From Nymphaea colorata (taxonomy: Eukaryota; Streptophyta; Magnoliopsida; Nymphaeales; Nymphaeaceae), in NCBI RefSeq assembly GCF_008831285.2, contig NC_045139.1, forward strand, positions 22,240,412 to 22,304,411: DNA of 64,000 bases, read 5' to 3'. This document shows positions 1 to 12,054 of this stretch, one piece after another. Below the pieces are notes generated by a model. The model did not search any database and was not told the origin of the DNA. It was given only the letters and a program-made list of their open reading frames with translations. How positions within the stretch are numbered: position 1 is the stretch's first letter; each line of letters opens with the position of its first letter. The position numbers were made by a program, and so were the translations under genes.

Positions 1-442
1 TGAGTTGGCTCAACTTGTTGTGCAGCCCTAATCGCAACCAACCACTTAAGAGAATTTGTGCAATTCTTTACCTCTAAATATGATGAGGGCTTCTCATTGA
101 CAATTGACTCTCCAACTGACAAAGCATAAACACCTATCGGTGTATCTATACCTTTGTTCGCTCATGATGTTGAATGACTTCATCTAACTTCATCATGGAT
201 GGAAGCTGCACTAAAGGTGCTCATGAAGAACTTGATGATTGATCATGGGGTTGAGAGTCAACTTCAAAATTTATATTTTTCTATACTTGTCATATTTTGT
301 CCTTTCTCTTTTACACACTCAACAGAAGATTTACTTTGTTGATGTAATAAAGGTGATTCATCCAAATTATATCTTTATTGATAATAAGTTATGGAGACTT
401 ACAAGCATCATACCAAAGTCTATATCTCTTTACTCTAGATGC

Positions 443-1077
443 TTAACAAACAAAGAAACATTTTCTAGCCTTAGGCTTAAGTTTACCTTGATCAATCTGA
501 GCATATGTAGGACAACCAAATCTTCTTAAATTAGAAAAATATACAAGAAAACCAAACCATACCACTTTGGATGTCTTGCATTCAATTGAAGCATTTGGAG
601 ACCAATTTACCACATAGCAGGCCATACTAATTAGTGCTGCACAAAACTCTTTTCCAAGCCCTGCATTAGATAATATATAATATGTATTTTCTAACAAAGT
701 TATATATGTATGCTTTGCAACCCTATTTTATTGGGGAGTTTTAGCAACAATGTGCTTCCTATCAATGTCTTCAACTCTGTAATATTTAGTGAACTCGTTA
801 TTACAAAATTCAAGCTCATTATCAATTTAAAATCTTTTAATTTGTTTCCATGTCTATTTCCAAATGAGTTTTTTTTTCATCTTTCAAATCTCACAAATAC
901 CATACTTTTATACAACAAAAAGTAAACCAAAACTTTTCTAGAATAATCATCAATAAAAGGAGCATGTAATGAGCACGACCTTTCTAATTTACTTGTGCAA
1001 GAGTTCACAAATATGAGTGAATGCAATCCAAAATGCAAAACTGACTCTTTTATGCTTACCAAATACATAATTTTCAC
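443..1077 (-). pseudogene. copia integrase remnant
   Basis: The stretch at 877-1077 contains FIDDYSRKVLVYFL, the catalytic-core phrase of copia integrases around the first active-site aspartates. The stretch at 443-697 contains ACYVVNWSPNASIE and RRFGCPTYAQIDQGKLKPKA, the segment that follows the catalytic glutamate and leads to the integrase C-terminus. The intervening part is scrambled by frameshifts and AT-rich insertions (1230-1540 is poly-A/T-rich). Non-functional. Confidence 0.8.
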
Positions 1078-1966
1078 AAAAGTTCATTTTTCTCATGCTC
1101 TAACCATCAAAAAAACTCCTTTTGCTCAAAATACACAGCCCTTTCTCACTCATATGACCAAGCCTTATGTGTCATAATTTCAGTTGTTTGACTCTGATAT
1201 GAAAGATATAGCAACCATAGTCACAAAAAAAGCGTTATTTAAAAAAAAACACGACAAAATGAAATGCCATTTAAAACTAAAAAAACGCATTTTTTTAAAC
1301 ATTGAAAACATGTTTTTAACATGTTTTTTTCACTTTTTTATTTTTTTAATGCAAACAGTTTTTTTTATTTTCTATTTTTATTTGTTGCTAATCTACTTGT
1401 CTTTTGATGTTTATGTTATTATTTTCTCACTTATTTTATTTTCCTCAATTTTATTTTTTTTATTTAAAAAAATACCTTTTTTCCCTTTTTATGTATTTTT
1501 CAAGCCCGCCGCATTATACCAAAAAAAAAACCTCGCTATTTAAAACTTCAAGACGTTATTTGTGACTATGATAACACTAAACCTCTCATTATGGAACCTT
1601 TCAAAACATATAAACTTTAAATTTTCTTATTTTTCATTAATGAGACACCTTTGATAACTTTCGTAAGTCTACTTTCAAATGAGTACATGCAATCATTTCA
1701 TCCAAGAGTACTCAATGCAATAAGATTCTTCTTTAAATTAGGGACATGCCTTACATTGGCCAATGTTGTAACAATTTCATCATGCATCTTAATTTTGACA
1801 ATACATTTGCCAACAGTCTTACAAGATGCATTATTACCCATCAAAACTGAACCACCTTCATTTGGTTCATAAGTAGAAAACCATACATATTAAGGCACAC
1901 ATAAAAAAAAACATCCAAGTCAAGAATCCATTCATCTTGGGATCTTTTCTTTTACATGTTCAACAA

Positions 1967-2480
1967 TTACATAGCATCCTTTGCAATACTAGCCTCTCCT
2001 TGGGTCTGTATCTTTTTCTGGTCTTTCTTTTCTCTCTTTTGTTGCTTATTTTTCAACTTATAACAATTGAAAATTTTATGTCTCTTTTTGTGACAATAAT
2101 TTAAAAACAAAATTTTACCTCTCGACTTCGATTTGGATTTGGATTTGACCTTCTTGTCCTTCACACATCACTCTTTTGGTCTCCCTCTAGCAACGAAACC
2201 AACAGTTCATTCATTGCCATCTGTGACTATCAACTCTGTCAATTTTTTCTTTACTCATATAAATTGTTTTAACTTCATCAATGATAATAAACTTTAACCA
2301 TAAATTATGGTTTCCCTAAAATTTTTATAGGATGGCAATAGAGAACACGATAGCAAAAGGACTTGATCTTCATCTTCAGTTTTCACATCTATATTTTCAA
2401 CTCCATAATAATAGAAATAAATTTATGGATGTGAGTTTTGATGGGCGTACCTTCTGACATGCGAAGATATATAAACACTA
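1967..2480 (-). pseudogene. copia gag remnant
   Basis: At about 2395-2470 the minus strand encodes RMSEGTPIKTHIHKFISI, matching the copia gag segment in which the protein is told to keep a hinge and short linker. At 1967-2164 a lysine/arginine-rich stretch contains YCHKKRHKIFNCYKL. This corresponds to the gag CCHC zinc knuckle with its first cysteine changed to tyrosine-flanked sequence and glycine changed to arginine. The two pieces are in different frames with stops between them, so the gene is dead. Confidence 0.7.
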
Positions 2481-2828
2481 CTTTAGGGCTAACCATTTTG
2501 TGAGGGACTTTGTCAAATATAACTTTGCTAATTTTTCCTAAATGCTCCTTCTATCATAATCTCTTGAAAAACATCATTAGTCAAACAAAGCTGAATGGTA
2601 GTAAGAGCTTTATCATCTAATTCATTCCAATCATCTTCAATCATAGTAAGAGATTTTTCACTTTTCTAAATAATGTCTTCTTTAACCTTTATTGAGTCAA
2701 AATAGTGAGCATAGTACTTGTCATAAACTGAAACTAACAATGCCATCAAACTTTTGAATATAAAACTTCATTGCTGATAAATGATAAGATAGTGGTTCAA
2801 TAAGTCTAACTGCTCTTGCATATTAGAT

Positions 2829-3350
2829 TGTTAAAGCAAATAATACTGCCTAATCGAAATAATCTTTCACAAAAAATTATCAAATAAGAAGAAAAATAAA
2901 CCGTAGGGAAGAAGAGCAATACACCAGCACAAGATATATGTGGTTCAGTGATATGCCCACATCGATGAGCAAAGGAGACAAACAAGCAATACAATAAATC
3001 CCTCAGAACCCAAATTGGGCAATGCCCTAGTGGGAAGAAGAAAGAGGGCACTCAAAGAGAATAAGATAGTACATTTCTCTCTCTTAAAAGAAAAAAAAAA
3101 CCTCAAGAAATAGCTTTAAATCAAACCTGGAGCCTTCACTGTAAATGGCAGGACAATATGCCTCTTTCTCTTTTTCTTTCTCTCACTTTTTTCCCCAAGA
3201 AAAAAACTCCCACAACCTAATGTGTAAAGGGGAGAGTCCCCTTTATGATTTCTTTTTTTTCCTCTTCATAACCCACACCATTAGAGTTACTTCATAAACC
3301 CTCATGGAAAATATTTCTCTTCTTGTATAGGGTTCAATGCACACATAACA
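2829..3350 (-). repeat. copia 5' LTR (minus orientation)
   Basis: On the minus strand this 522-bp block begins TGTTATGTGTGCATTGAACC and ends in ACA, giving the usual TG...CA borders. Near its end it has the wording typical of copia U5 regions (GGGCATATCACTGAACCAC, then a T-rich stretch). Just inside the element (2805-2828) lies a degenerate match to the initiator-tRNA-Met primer site, ending in GAGC. The partner LTR is outside the window, so LTR-LTR identity cannot be assessed. Confidence 0.65.
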
Positions 3351-3999
3351 GGTACAACCCAATGCATACGTAGATATACATAAATTGTATTAACTACCTA
3401 ATAACATTAAATATATCAACCGACTCTAAATCATTACTAACTGGGATGCTTCTGGCAAATAAAAAGCAAAGTACTTTTGTAAAAGAATAAAAATGCTTTG
3501 AAAAAAAAAGGAAAATAACTTCTTTTTTTTAGGACATCAATAATTATTTGATATTAAAAAGGTTGACGCAATTGAGGAACTACATATAGTTCTCAAACTA
3601 TGAAGGAAAGGGCCTGTGGATCAGTTGAAATCAAGATCAAGCTATTTGGGATTGACCAGGTCATTGGCGAGTGAGTGTAAGGCAAACCAAAAACCGTAAC
3701 ATGAATTATACCTAGCACGATTCCAAATTAAAATACTTCAATCATTTCGATTTTTTTTGAATGGGGGAAAAAATAATATCTATCATGATCTAAATAATAA
3801 TATGCATCATCCCTATCTTACTTGAAATCCAAGAAATTCATTTAAAGTTGGAATAATTTGCGGACCAGGCCTAGAATTTCATTTTGAACAGTGGAATTCG
3901 ATTCATGACCAGCAATTGGAGACAATGCAGCCTAAAAATCCCACCCCCCACCTATTTGTAAACCTCAAGGAATTGAAGTTAAATGAGAGAAATAAGAGG
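3351..3999. other. AT-rich spacer, no feature seen
   Basis: This is low-GC sequence with short A and T runs. No open frame with recognisable similarity, splice structure or repeat pair was seen. Confidence 0.5.
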
Positions 4000-4640
4000 T
4001 AATTATAGAGGGAAGAGACCCAAAGTGTATTATAGTCTCTTTATTAAGAGTAATTAGCTACTTGTTAGTCATTATTTGATTAAACATAGTTTTAATTACA
4101 CTAATAGGGTCAAATTTCTCTAAAATAGGGTTGATGACATGAGGTTTGACCATGCCAGGGGCGGGATGCCTCCCAAAGACTGGCCTGGCTGTGCAGGTCT
4201 AACAAGGCCATAGCTAGCTGAGCCAAGCATGGGCTGGACCTAGCCAAGCAGGGCTGGCAATGGCCCGGTGCGGAAGCTTGGGTAGGCCTGACCGGCCAGG
4301 CCAGCCTGTCACGTTGGCCATGGGGCCTATTGAGAGAGAACAGCAGCATTCTATGAATTTTTTGGAAAAAAAATGAGGGTATTTTAATAAAAATAAAAGA
4401 CATTTAGAGACAATCAAGGGTATTTAGAAAATTCAAGGATAGCTTGAAAAAAGAAGGTTACCTTAGGAATTTTGAAAATATATTAAGGGTATTTTAGAAA
4501 GTGACCATGATGCTGTGATCCTTGTGCACAAGAAGGGTTTGTAACTTGGATTTATATATAAAACTGGCTCTAAATACCTAGTAAGTTAACATTGGAAGTT
4601 TGTAATTGGAAACTAATACAAATAATGAATATGGATTTCG
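4000..4640. repeat. LTR-like block with GGCC/CCATGG-rich core
   Basis: A sharply GC-rich core (about 4150-4330) is full of GGCC, CCATGG, AGCCAGGC and CTAGC words and sits in very AT-rich flanks. A similar core lies at 31560-31745 inside a gypsy LTR. A TATA-like stretch (TTTATATATAAAAC, 4549-4562) follows. The block could be a solo LTR or fragment of the same family. Borders and target duplications were not found, so this stays tentative. Confidence 0.35.
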
Positions 4641-4927
4641 ATGGCTCAAATCTAGAAAAACCTAGTGATACTTACTAATAATTCTTTTTGAGCATGTTGC
4701 ATATCTATGTAAAGTTATGCTTTCATGCTATGGTCATTCACTCACAAGAACTGATCACCTCGTACTTATGTGTGAAACCAGATGAACAAGACCAAGGGAT
4801 ACTTACTAATAAGTGAGACAAGTTTTGCACGTTTAGATGTCAATAAATCTTAGATGTGTCAATAAAATAGCAGTGTGCATAGATGACATCTTATATATAT
4901 ATATATTATATATGGATTGTCAGAAAA

Positions 4928-5115
4928 GAGACCAATTAGACAGGGACAAAAACCATACCATCTAAATATGATATTTAAAGGTGTTTTTTTTTTTTTAAGT
5001 CTAACCTTACCAATATGAGAAACGAGACCAATTAGTCAGGGACAAAAACCATACCATCTAAATATGATATTTAAAGGTGTTTTTTTTTTTTTAAAGTCTA
5101 ACCTTACCAATATGA
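4928..5115. repeat. Tandem duplication, two copies, period about 96 bp
   Basis: Copy 1 (4928-5018) and copy 2 (5024-5115) share GAGACCAATTAG(A/T)CAGGG, a 14-18 nt T-run and the ending CTAACCTTACCAATATGA. They differ at only a few positions and in the poly-T length. A five-base joint separates them. The near identity suggests a recent slippage or unequal-exchange event. Confidence 0.9.
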
Positions 5116-5937
5116 TCTTAAGGATAAGTTCAAGCAAAATATATATTAAGTTGATCATTTTTTGGTCTTTAATAGAGCTTTTATAATAAGCAAAATGATT
5201 GACTCTCATAGCAATCAACATTTTGATAATAGAAAAATCTTTATATCAAAATAGTTTATATATATATATATATATATTCGACGTGTGTGTGTGTGTAATC
5301 GACTTGATATTCGACGTCATGTAAACCTCGTAACCACATCCAAGGGCTTCGATTATCTTAGCTGGACTGAGAGGAATAACTTTGAGAATTCAAGTTAACT
5401 TTCCAGGCGAGGGTTGACTACTGGTTATCTACATGGCAAGATATTTAACCATTCAGTGTTTGTACAAACTCACAATGGTGACGTAGCTCTATCATAGTAT
5501 GGGAGACATACCACGCAAGTTAACACTAATAAATAAAGTCGACCAAATAATAAATATCAGAGATGAAGGATGAGGATCCCATATCATCTTTTTTTACAAT
5601 AGTGGTAAAATCTGTTTTTTTGTTTACAATGTAGGTCACACATAAAATGGATCTTAGATCAAAGGCTATCAAACACGTAAGGCCCTATTTGGAAATCAAA
5701 CACATAACACCCTATTTGGAAAGGTGGAAAGGAACAAAAGTTTCAATTTGTACGGAAATAATACCACCAAGCATCAAACATGGCATTTTGGTGCCGAGAA
5801 CTTTTGGGCTTAAATGGAACTTTTGTTTCAGGATTTTACTTCCACTTAAACAAGTGGGACTAAACTCCCAAGCTTATTTTTCTGCCCGTTGGATTTATTG
5901 TCTTTCACAATCGTGGTTGATGTTGGATTGAAAGTGA
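5116..5937. other. AT-rich spacer with short (TA)n/(GT)n tract
   Basis: A (TA)n tract at about 5258-5277 is followed by (GT)n at about 5284-5297. From about 5680 a CCCTATTTGGAAA motif occurs twice (5682 and 5711), which is typical of MITE ends. A matching inverted end was not found, so no element is called. Confidence 0.4.
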
Positions 5938-5977
5938 TATTTTAGTTTCATGTAGAAACAAACATGAAACTAAAATA
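5938..5977. repeat. Perfect 15-bp inverted repeat (hairpin)
   Basis: TATTTTAGTTTCATG at 5938-5952 is followed by a 10-nt loop and the exact reverse complement at 5963-5977. It lies about 340 bp upstream of the ATP synthase subunit TATA box. It is probably the centre of a decayed MITE rather than a regulatory site. Confidence 0.8.
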
Positions 5978-6280
5978 CCCAAAATAAAAGTTCTAAAAAA
6001 TCAAACAAGTTAGGTTACATGGAAGGTGGAACAAAATTCCACCAAAGGTAACTTGCACTAATTGATGCCTGGGTATTTAGTTATAGGCATTCAAGCGCCA
6101 CTAAGAGTCCGATCAGACATGGCCAACGTGGGGGAGGTAAAGCCTTTGAGCTCAAGTGGGCTGGACGCACGCAAGACCCATTCCCACTGGGTGCAGTCTG
6201 GGTTGGTCTTGGCCGTTCACTTTCGGCATTCTCTTGGCGCCACCGGCCCCACCTCCCTCCCTCCGTCAGACTGGAGACAC

Positions 6281-6290
6281 ATATAAAAGA
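6281..6290 (+). promoter_or_regulatory. TATA box of the ATP synthase 6 kDa subunit gene
   Basis: ATATAAAAGA lies 100 bp upstream of the start codon, in a segment that rises sharply in GC. Transcription would start around 6312 and leave a leader of about 70 nt. TGGGCT motifs (site II-like, common in promoters of plant mitochondrial-protein genes) occur upstream at about 6158 and at about 6317. Motif matches only. Confidence 0.6.
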
Positions 6291-6380
6291 GGGCGTCGCC
6301 TCCTCCTCTCGTCCTGGGCTCTTGTTTAGGTTTCGGGCGTGAAGGAGCAGCGAGAGAGGAAAAGAAAGCGAGTGAACGGG

Positions 6381-6676
6381 ATGGCGCGATTCGATCCGTG
6401 GAAAGTCTTCCTGAAGAGAGAATGGAACAGGAACTGGCCCTTCTTGGTGGGCTTCGCCATCACCGGAGCCCTCGTCACCAAGCTCACCGCCAGTCTTACC
6501 GGTTAATCATCCCTTTTCTCTCTCATTTCCGCCTTTTCTTCTTTCGGTTGGGCTTCTTGGTTGGAAGATCCTACTTTTAGTGGTTTCCCCCCTTTTCTCC
6601 GGTTCCCTAACGTTCGACAATTTGTATGTACAGAGGAGGACGCTAAGAATTCTCCTTTCGTGCAGAGGCACAGGAG
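6381..6676 (+). CDS. Mitochondrial ATP synthase 6 kDa subunit (exons 1 and 2)
   Basis: Small F0 subunit of the plant mitochondrial ATP synthase, in the inner membrane. Exon 1 (6381-6501) encodes 40 residues starting MARFDPWKVFLKREWNRNWP. It has the family's FDPW-KREW-NWPFLVGFAITG signature and one membrane segment (about residues 19-36). Intron 1 (6502-6633) runs from GTTAAT to TACAG. Exon 2 (6634-6676) encodes EEDAKNSPFVQRHR and stops mid-codon (AG) at a GTACGG donor. The family is about 55 residues long and 54 complete codons are present here, so only the last residue and stop are missing. Two acceptors fit. The one at 7119 has a strong pyrimidine tract and gives two more residues (Ser-Ile) then stop. 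The one at 22201 (CCCTCCCTATTGCAG) gives Arg then stop. If the second is used, intron 2 is about 15.5 kb and holds the transposon nest. Reading on past 6676 gives a non-conserved tail to 6845. Confidence 0.85.
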
Positions 6677-7480
6677 GTACGGGACCCCTCTCTCTTTCTT
6701 GATTTCCCGTTTGAGGCCTACATTTGTGTTGTTGTGTGGATATGTGGAAATTGATCACTTCTCCAGACTCCAATCTGTGTCTTCTGTTCTAGATTTTCTT
6801 TTCCCCTTTACTTTCCTGCTACTTATGGTTTCACTTGCCCTGTAATTATCTCCCTGTCTCGTGCCATTAGTTTTCCTTTCTTCTGTACGTGCGGAGATTG
6901 CTGTTCTAGCTGTTTGTAGTTAGGAGCATCGAACTTGATGGTTTTGTCTATTGTCCTTTTGGATTATGATGCAATTTCACGTACTCCTTGCAACAATGTT
7001 AGGGAAAATAATGTTTTCGAATTCTATCCAACAAACTTTATAATCCTCACTCTCCTTCCTTTCTGTTCCCTGCTCATCATTAATCCTTCCCTTTCTTTTA
7101 CTTTCCTTTCCATCCGCAGTATATGAGTGTTATCATATGTAGTGAGAGGTAGAAGTATGTGAGACGTTGATGTTTCTACTTGATTCCATGGTCAAGTTAC
7201 TCATCTACTTCATTGAAAGCGTCTGGTATATGTATTGTGACAATGTCGATATGTGAACAAACTACTGCGTAATTCAAAGTATTTGTCTATTCTTGACAAT
7301 GGTTTAGCACTCTTGTGTTTTCATATTTTTTCATGTGATCTTGTTATTTTGTGAAGTATGTTTCGTTTATCCATCTTCAAGTAATATTTTTTGCAAGTTG
7401 TTGCTTCTGCTCCTTTGGTTAAACAAGTGCGTATCAGCTCATGTATTTGTGAAATGCTTCTATGTATAAAATTGTCTATG
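6677..7480 (+). other. Intron 2 or 3' UTR of the ATP synthase subunit gene
   Basis: T-rich, plant-intron-like sequence follows the exon 2 donor. The best local 3' splice site is a long pyrimidine tract ending CATCCGCAG at 7111-7119. No coding exon longer than the few codons described for the gene is visible. Confidence 0.5.
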
Positions 7481-8770
7481 AACAAGAAATCTTCAATTAA
7501 TAAATAAAAAATTAGTAAGGAATAAAATATAGTCTTAAGGTTTAAGTTCATACTTCATCATAAGCTTATTGATTATTCTTTTCTTGTTCCATCAGTACCT
7601 TCCGTGCTTTTAATGTCATCATCAAAATCATCAGAAGAAGTAACAACAAGATCCAATAAACCTATGTTAGCGGTACATAAGTTATGCTCCCATTCGAAAT
7701 CAAATTCTTGAGTCTGCATCTCAAAGTTTAGATGATCCACATATGCATGTAAATATAACATGAAAATTAACCATAAAAGCATAATTAATCTAATATGACA
7801 TAATAAAATAATTGAATTAACAAAGTAACATATAATAATATTAAAAATATACGACACCTACATTTTTTTTGCTTTCATGAAAGAAGACACAAACTGGAGT
7901 GAAAAAAAAAACTTTACTTTTTGGTAGTGAGTTTATTCTTTGTTATTGTGTATATGAGAATACATGGTCCAATTTCTTTTCCAAATGATTATGTAATAGG
8001 CTGGGATAATAATCTCTTTGCAAGTTTTTGGAGTTTGGGTGTTTCTGATCCATAAGACGACCTCCAATAAAAAGGACTGACTTCTTCATCTCTTTTGCTA
8101 GCTCAAGTCTATAGATTCAAATTTTTCGTTACAAAACTTTGAATATTTGGAAGTATGTCTTATGATCTAAGGATATGTATAAAGTCTCTCCATGCCTTAT
8201 ATTTTGTTTTTAAATATCTCATTATCTTGATTTGAAAGGACACATCGATGATCACCTTCCAGCATTTTTAATATAATATTTTAGATTCCAACAATGAGCC
8301 ATGTTGTGCCAAGGAGTGTCTCTTATCCTATCTTTTTATTAATGTTGAATATATGCAATAAAGAAACTCTGAATTGTCAAGTGTAGTATTTTTCTTCTGA
8401 TGCTCAAAAACTATATATTGAATTTGCTCAATCATATGATCTAGCATTTCGTAAACTTCATGAAGTATAGGTTTATCTTTATCAACTTCTTTTAACATGT
8501 CTCAAATTGGTTTTGTAAAATCCAAAAACTATTTGTCTTAACACACATCATCCACAATGATGTTTTAATTGCTTGAGTTTTAATTTTATCTTCAACATGA
8601 TAGAAACTCCAACAGTCCAACCTTATCAGTGACTGTGTGAACCATGATTTTCTTGACATGTGTTGAATTCTTTTAATCATGAAGTATGCAACACTTCTAC
8701 ATCTCTTGAGAATCATATTTTTTAATATGAATTCTTGCTCGAATGATTGAAATAAACCATGTCTTATTAA
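7480..8770 (-). pseudogene. hAT transposase copy 1, C-terminal part
   Basis: Minus-strand fragments match the C-terminal half of hAT copy 2. The stretch at 7573-7735 aligns with the acidic tail (FDFEWEHNLCTAN against FDFDGERNTANMD). The stretch at 8492-8776 aligns, in a shifted frame, with the segment downstream of DUF659. Many stops and frameshifts occur, and similarity to copy 2 looks around 70-80% by eye. The upstream half of the same element lies at 19073-21600, beyond the inserted gypsy element. The left border is not resolved. Confidence 0.7.
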
Positions 8771-8972
8771 CCTCATTCACCACTGAATTAGGGCCAAAAA
8801 CTCCCTCAGCACGAGAGAGGATCCATTTCATTAAAAGCATAACTTCCTAATACAGTATCAGTCCCTTTATGTAATAGGGAAAATGAGTCGTCTGCTCCTA
8901 AGACCTGACCCACGCCTTATTCCTGTGCCCTATAATATTTCTAATAAAACTGTTCAGGGTTAGAGGCTAACA
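8770..8972 (-). repeat. gypsy 3' LTR, truncated at its end
   Basis: On the minus strand it begins TGTTAGCCTCTAACCCTGAA at 8972. It is preceded, inside the element, by a purine tract on that strand (complement of CCCCTCTCTT, 8976-8985). It aligns with the other LTR from ATTCACCACTGAATTAGGGC to CCTATTCCTG. The last 60 bp or so of the LTR (U5 end) are missing and hAT sequence abuts directly at about 8770. Confidence 0.7.
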
Positions 8973-9133
8973 TTGCCCCTCTCTTAATCAACACCTTGTC
9001 CTCAAGGTGTGAACTCAGGAAATTGTTGCTGTGTGGCTATGGCGTCTTCCCATGATGGACTGGGAGCTTCTGGTCTTTGCCACTCCACTAGCCAGGCTGT
9101 GCAAGGTTGACCTGACCTCCTGAAAAGTTTCTG

Positions 9134-11960
9134 CTAAAGCACTCGAAATGGAAATAGGTCTCCTGAAGGAATACAAGGCAGTGGGCTGACTGCATTATCT
9201 GGCTCAGATCTAGAATAGTAGGCCTTCAAGAAGCGGGAGTCATGGAACACAGGATGAATTGGTGAACTCTTTGGAAGCTGTAACCTATAGGCCAATTTCC
9301 CAATTCTTTCTATCACCTTAAAGGGACCCGAATACTTGCAGACAATTTATGGGTTCTTGCTGATCGGCGCTGTTCCTTTTATGCAGGAAAATTCTTCAAG
9401 TAGATCCACTGGCTTACCTCATATTCTTGGGGATGATGCTTTCTATTGTACTGCCTGTCATTCTATTTTGAGCAGCTGCCAGCCTGTGTTTAATAATCTC
9501 CAATACTTGGTCCCTTGCTATATAAGCTAAGTATCTACTTCGTCCAACTGTGCCCCTTGAGGATGGAAGTGACGTAGGTCAGGTGGTGGTCGCCCATACA
9601 CCAATTCAAAAGGAGATTTTCCTAGGACAAAATGTACGGCTGTGTTATAGGAATACTCGGTCCAAGAGAGATACTCCGTTTAGTTGTGAGGCTGGTACTT
9701 TGCGTAGCGCCTCAAATATGTCTCTAATACTCAATTTGGAACTTGCGTTTGACCATCCGAATGTGGATGATATGCAGTACTCATTTGCAGCTTGGTTATC
9801 TGCAATTCGAAGTAATTTTTCTAGAAATTACTCAAAACAACGGGTCACAAGCACTTACCACTGACCGTGGCATACCATGCTGCTTTCCTATGTCACATCC
9901 TTGGCTGTGAAAGGGTGTGACAGTGCTATAAAGTGCACATACTTCGATAACCTGTCCACCAGCACTAAGATAACTGATTTCCCTTTTGATTGAGGCAATC
10001 CCTCTGTAAAATCCATTGACAAATCATCCCATATTTTGTTGGGAATGGGCAGAGGTTATAAAAGGCTAACAGGGCATAGAGTTTCGTATTTGAGCCGTCT
10101 ACAAGTGTCACATGCCTTGATGTATTATCTGACGTCTCTCTTCATGCCTGGCCAAAAGAATGACTGCCGACCCTCTTGTAAGTTGCTTTCTTCCCCTTGA
10201 TGTCCCCTTTCTATGCTATCATAGAATGAAATTACTTCCTTGATTAGATTGGGTTTTGCAGTACATATATTCTGTTTTGATAGTATAGGTAAGGTTCCTT
10301 CCATTTGTACCGATATACGTGGACTGAATCTTGCTCGAGCTGTTCCCTCTTCTTTTGCACTTTAGTTGATTTGTGGTGTTCTTCTCTTAATTTCTCCCAT
10401 ATGTATGCAACAGGCATGCATATCAAAGGTTGACAGAAGTTATATACTTCAGCTCGGTTTTCTTCTTCATGTTTTCGCGACAAGCTATCTGCCACTTTGT
10501 TTTCAATGGCCTTCTTGTATATATCAAATTCATATTCAACAAGGTTCATGACCCATTTTATTTGGGTAGCACCAACTGATTTTTGCTGCATGCAGTGCTT
10601 TAAACTGCTGTGGTCCATCGAAACCTATGTGACACGGGTATGTGGGATTGCCCTACGTACCCCTTCCGGTATGTGGGTACGCAGAAGCGGGTACGGGTTG
10701 GATAACTGATCTAGGATACCGCCCCTTGGAATAGACTTCCACCCCTTGCAACTCATCCAACAATTCCTCAATAACTGATATACGATACCAGTTCTTGATG
10801 ATGCTGCATTAAGCGCCCTGTAATCCACACAAGACCTCCATGTTCCATCCTTTTTTGGACCAACAATGCTGGAGAAGAGTAAGGGCTTCGACTGGGCTGG
10901 AGTCGGCTGGACCACTCCTTCCAACACCTATCTCCCCTTTCTGAATGTGGCTGTATCTATAAGGTTTCAAATTGACTGGTCTAAACCCAATTTCTAATTC
11001 GATATGATGGTCAAATTCACACCTTGAGGGTTAACCCTTTTGGAGTCTCAAACACACCAGCATATTCAGCCGTAACAACACGTAAGAAGGCTGTGGCTTC
11101 TAACTTGGATGTAGTCTGTTGTTGTGGACTGCTAGATTCAGCAGACATTAAGAGAAGATGCAGCCTTTCCTCTCCAAGTCTGATCTTATTCGTGTGTGTG
11201 TCCTCTTGTCCATTGAAGAAAGCTGCCGCCTCTGCAATTTTCTCCATCTGCTGCCTTACAGGTCATTGCCATGGTGGTAAAATCCCACCAAACTTTTCCC
11301 AATTCCTTCAACCACTGAATTCCTAAAACCAAATCAGCTCCTCCCATAGTTAGGGGAAATAATTCCACCACAAATCGGTGTCCTTGGATCTTGATTTCTT
11401 CTTTTGAGCAGCATTCTTTATACCACCGTGATCTACCGTTGCCAACCACCATTTTAAATTCTGATTGCTCAATTATTTTGCAGCCGCATACCTTGGCAGT
11501 CTTCTCCCAGTGAAATTATGTGTCGACCAATATGCTGATAATCCTCCCCTTCAATCCACCCGTTGAGGAGTCTGCTCGATTTTTCCTTTCCGATTCTTGC
11601 CAACTCGAAGGCTTCTAAGAGGCCTTGGAGTCTGGCTGCTTTCACCTTAATGTGATACTCCTCCTTCAATCCACCCTACGAAGGTGTCAATCAAGGCCTC
11701 GACAGGCCACCCAGGCACCATATTGCTTTCCTCCTCAAATTTTGTTTGATACTCCATCACTTTTCATTTCTGTTTGATTTTAGACAATTCAACGTTATAA
11801 TCTAAGTAAGCCGAGGGTCCAAATCTCACCTTGAGCACCTCCACGGAAGCCCTTCACAGCGGCTTCCCTTGTTGTGTGATGATCCACCTATACCAGTGTA
11901 TCGGTCCCTCCAAGTGAACAACAACGTGCGACACCCATTGTTTTGATCACAATTTTCTAG
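9134..11960 (-). pseudogene. gypsy gag-pol remnant (gag C-part, protease, RT, RNase H, integrase C-end)
   Basis: Minus-strand remnants in order from the right. Gag capsid part at about 11770-11920 (HLEGPIHWYRWIITQQGKP, FGPSAYLDYNVELSKIKQ). Retropepsin-like segment at 11186-11452 (GHRFVVELFPL, GADLVLGIQWLKELG). RT start at 10800-10925 (VGPKKDGTWRSCVDYRALNA), after which the catalytic core is deleted. RNase H end at 10400-10618 (DHSSLKHCMQQ, KAIENKVADSLSRK). Integrase C-terminus at 9134-9316 (ERIGKLAYRLQLP, IHPVFHDSRF). Stops, frameshifts and deletions make it inactive. The IHPVFH motif is typical of chromovirus-type gypsy elements. Confidence 0.85.
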
Positions 11961-12029
11961 CAATCGAAATACTATTTCGCTCTAAATATCCAACTGATGG
12001 GATCCTCTCCATTAAACTTGGGGAATTCC

Positions 12030-12037
12030 ATCTTATG
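12030..12037. repeat. Target-site duplication of hAT copy 2, left
   Basis: ATCTTATG, matched 7 of 8 by ATCTTAGG at 18484-18491. The single mismatch points to an old insertion. Confidence 0.85.
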
Positions 12038-12054
12038 CAATGTTGTGAAAAGTG

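Larger units (their letters stand above)
1..3350 (-). mobile_element. Ty1/copia LTR retrotransposon, decayed, 3' part outside window
   Basis: Reading on the minus strand from 3350 down, a 5' LTR is followed by gag-like, integrase-like and RT-like coding remnants in the normal copia order (gag, integrase, RT). All frames are broken by stops and shifts. At the left edge (about 240-1) the minus strand reads like the stretch just before the copia reverse transcriptase (a KWLVAI segment). The rest of RT, RNase H and the 3' LTR lie beyond position 1, so the second LTR and target duplication cannot be checked. Order and orientation are clear; the exact lineage (Tork/Tnt1-like) is inferred. Confidence 0.8.

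Noticed and set aside
5660-6060. Possible MITE around the 5938-5977 hairpin
   Set aside because: A CCCTATTTGG end motif is present, but no matching inverted end or target duplication could be located.
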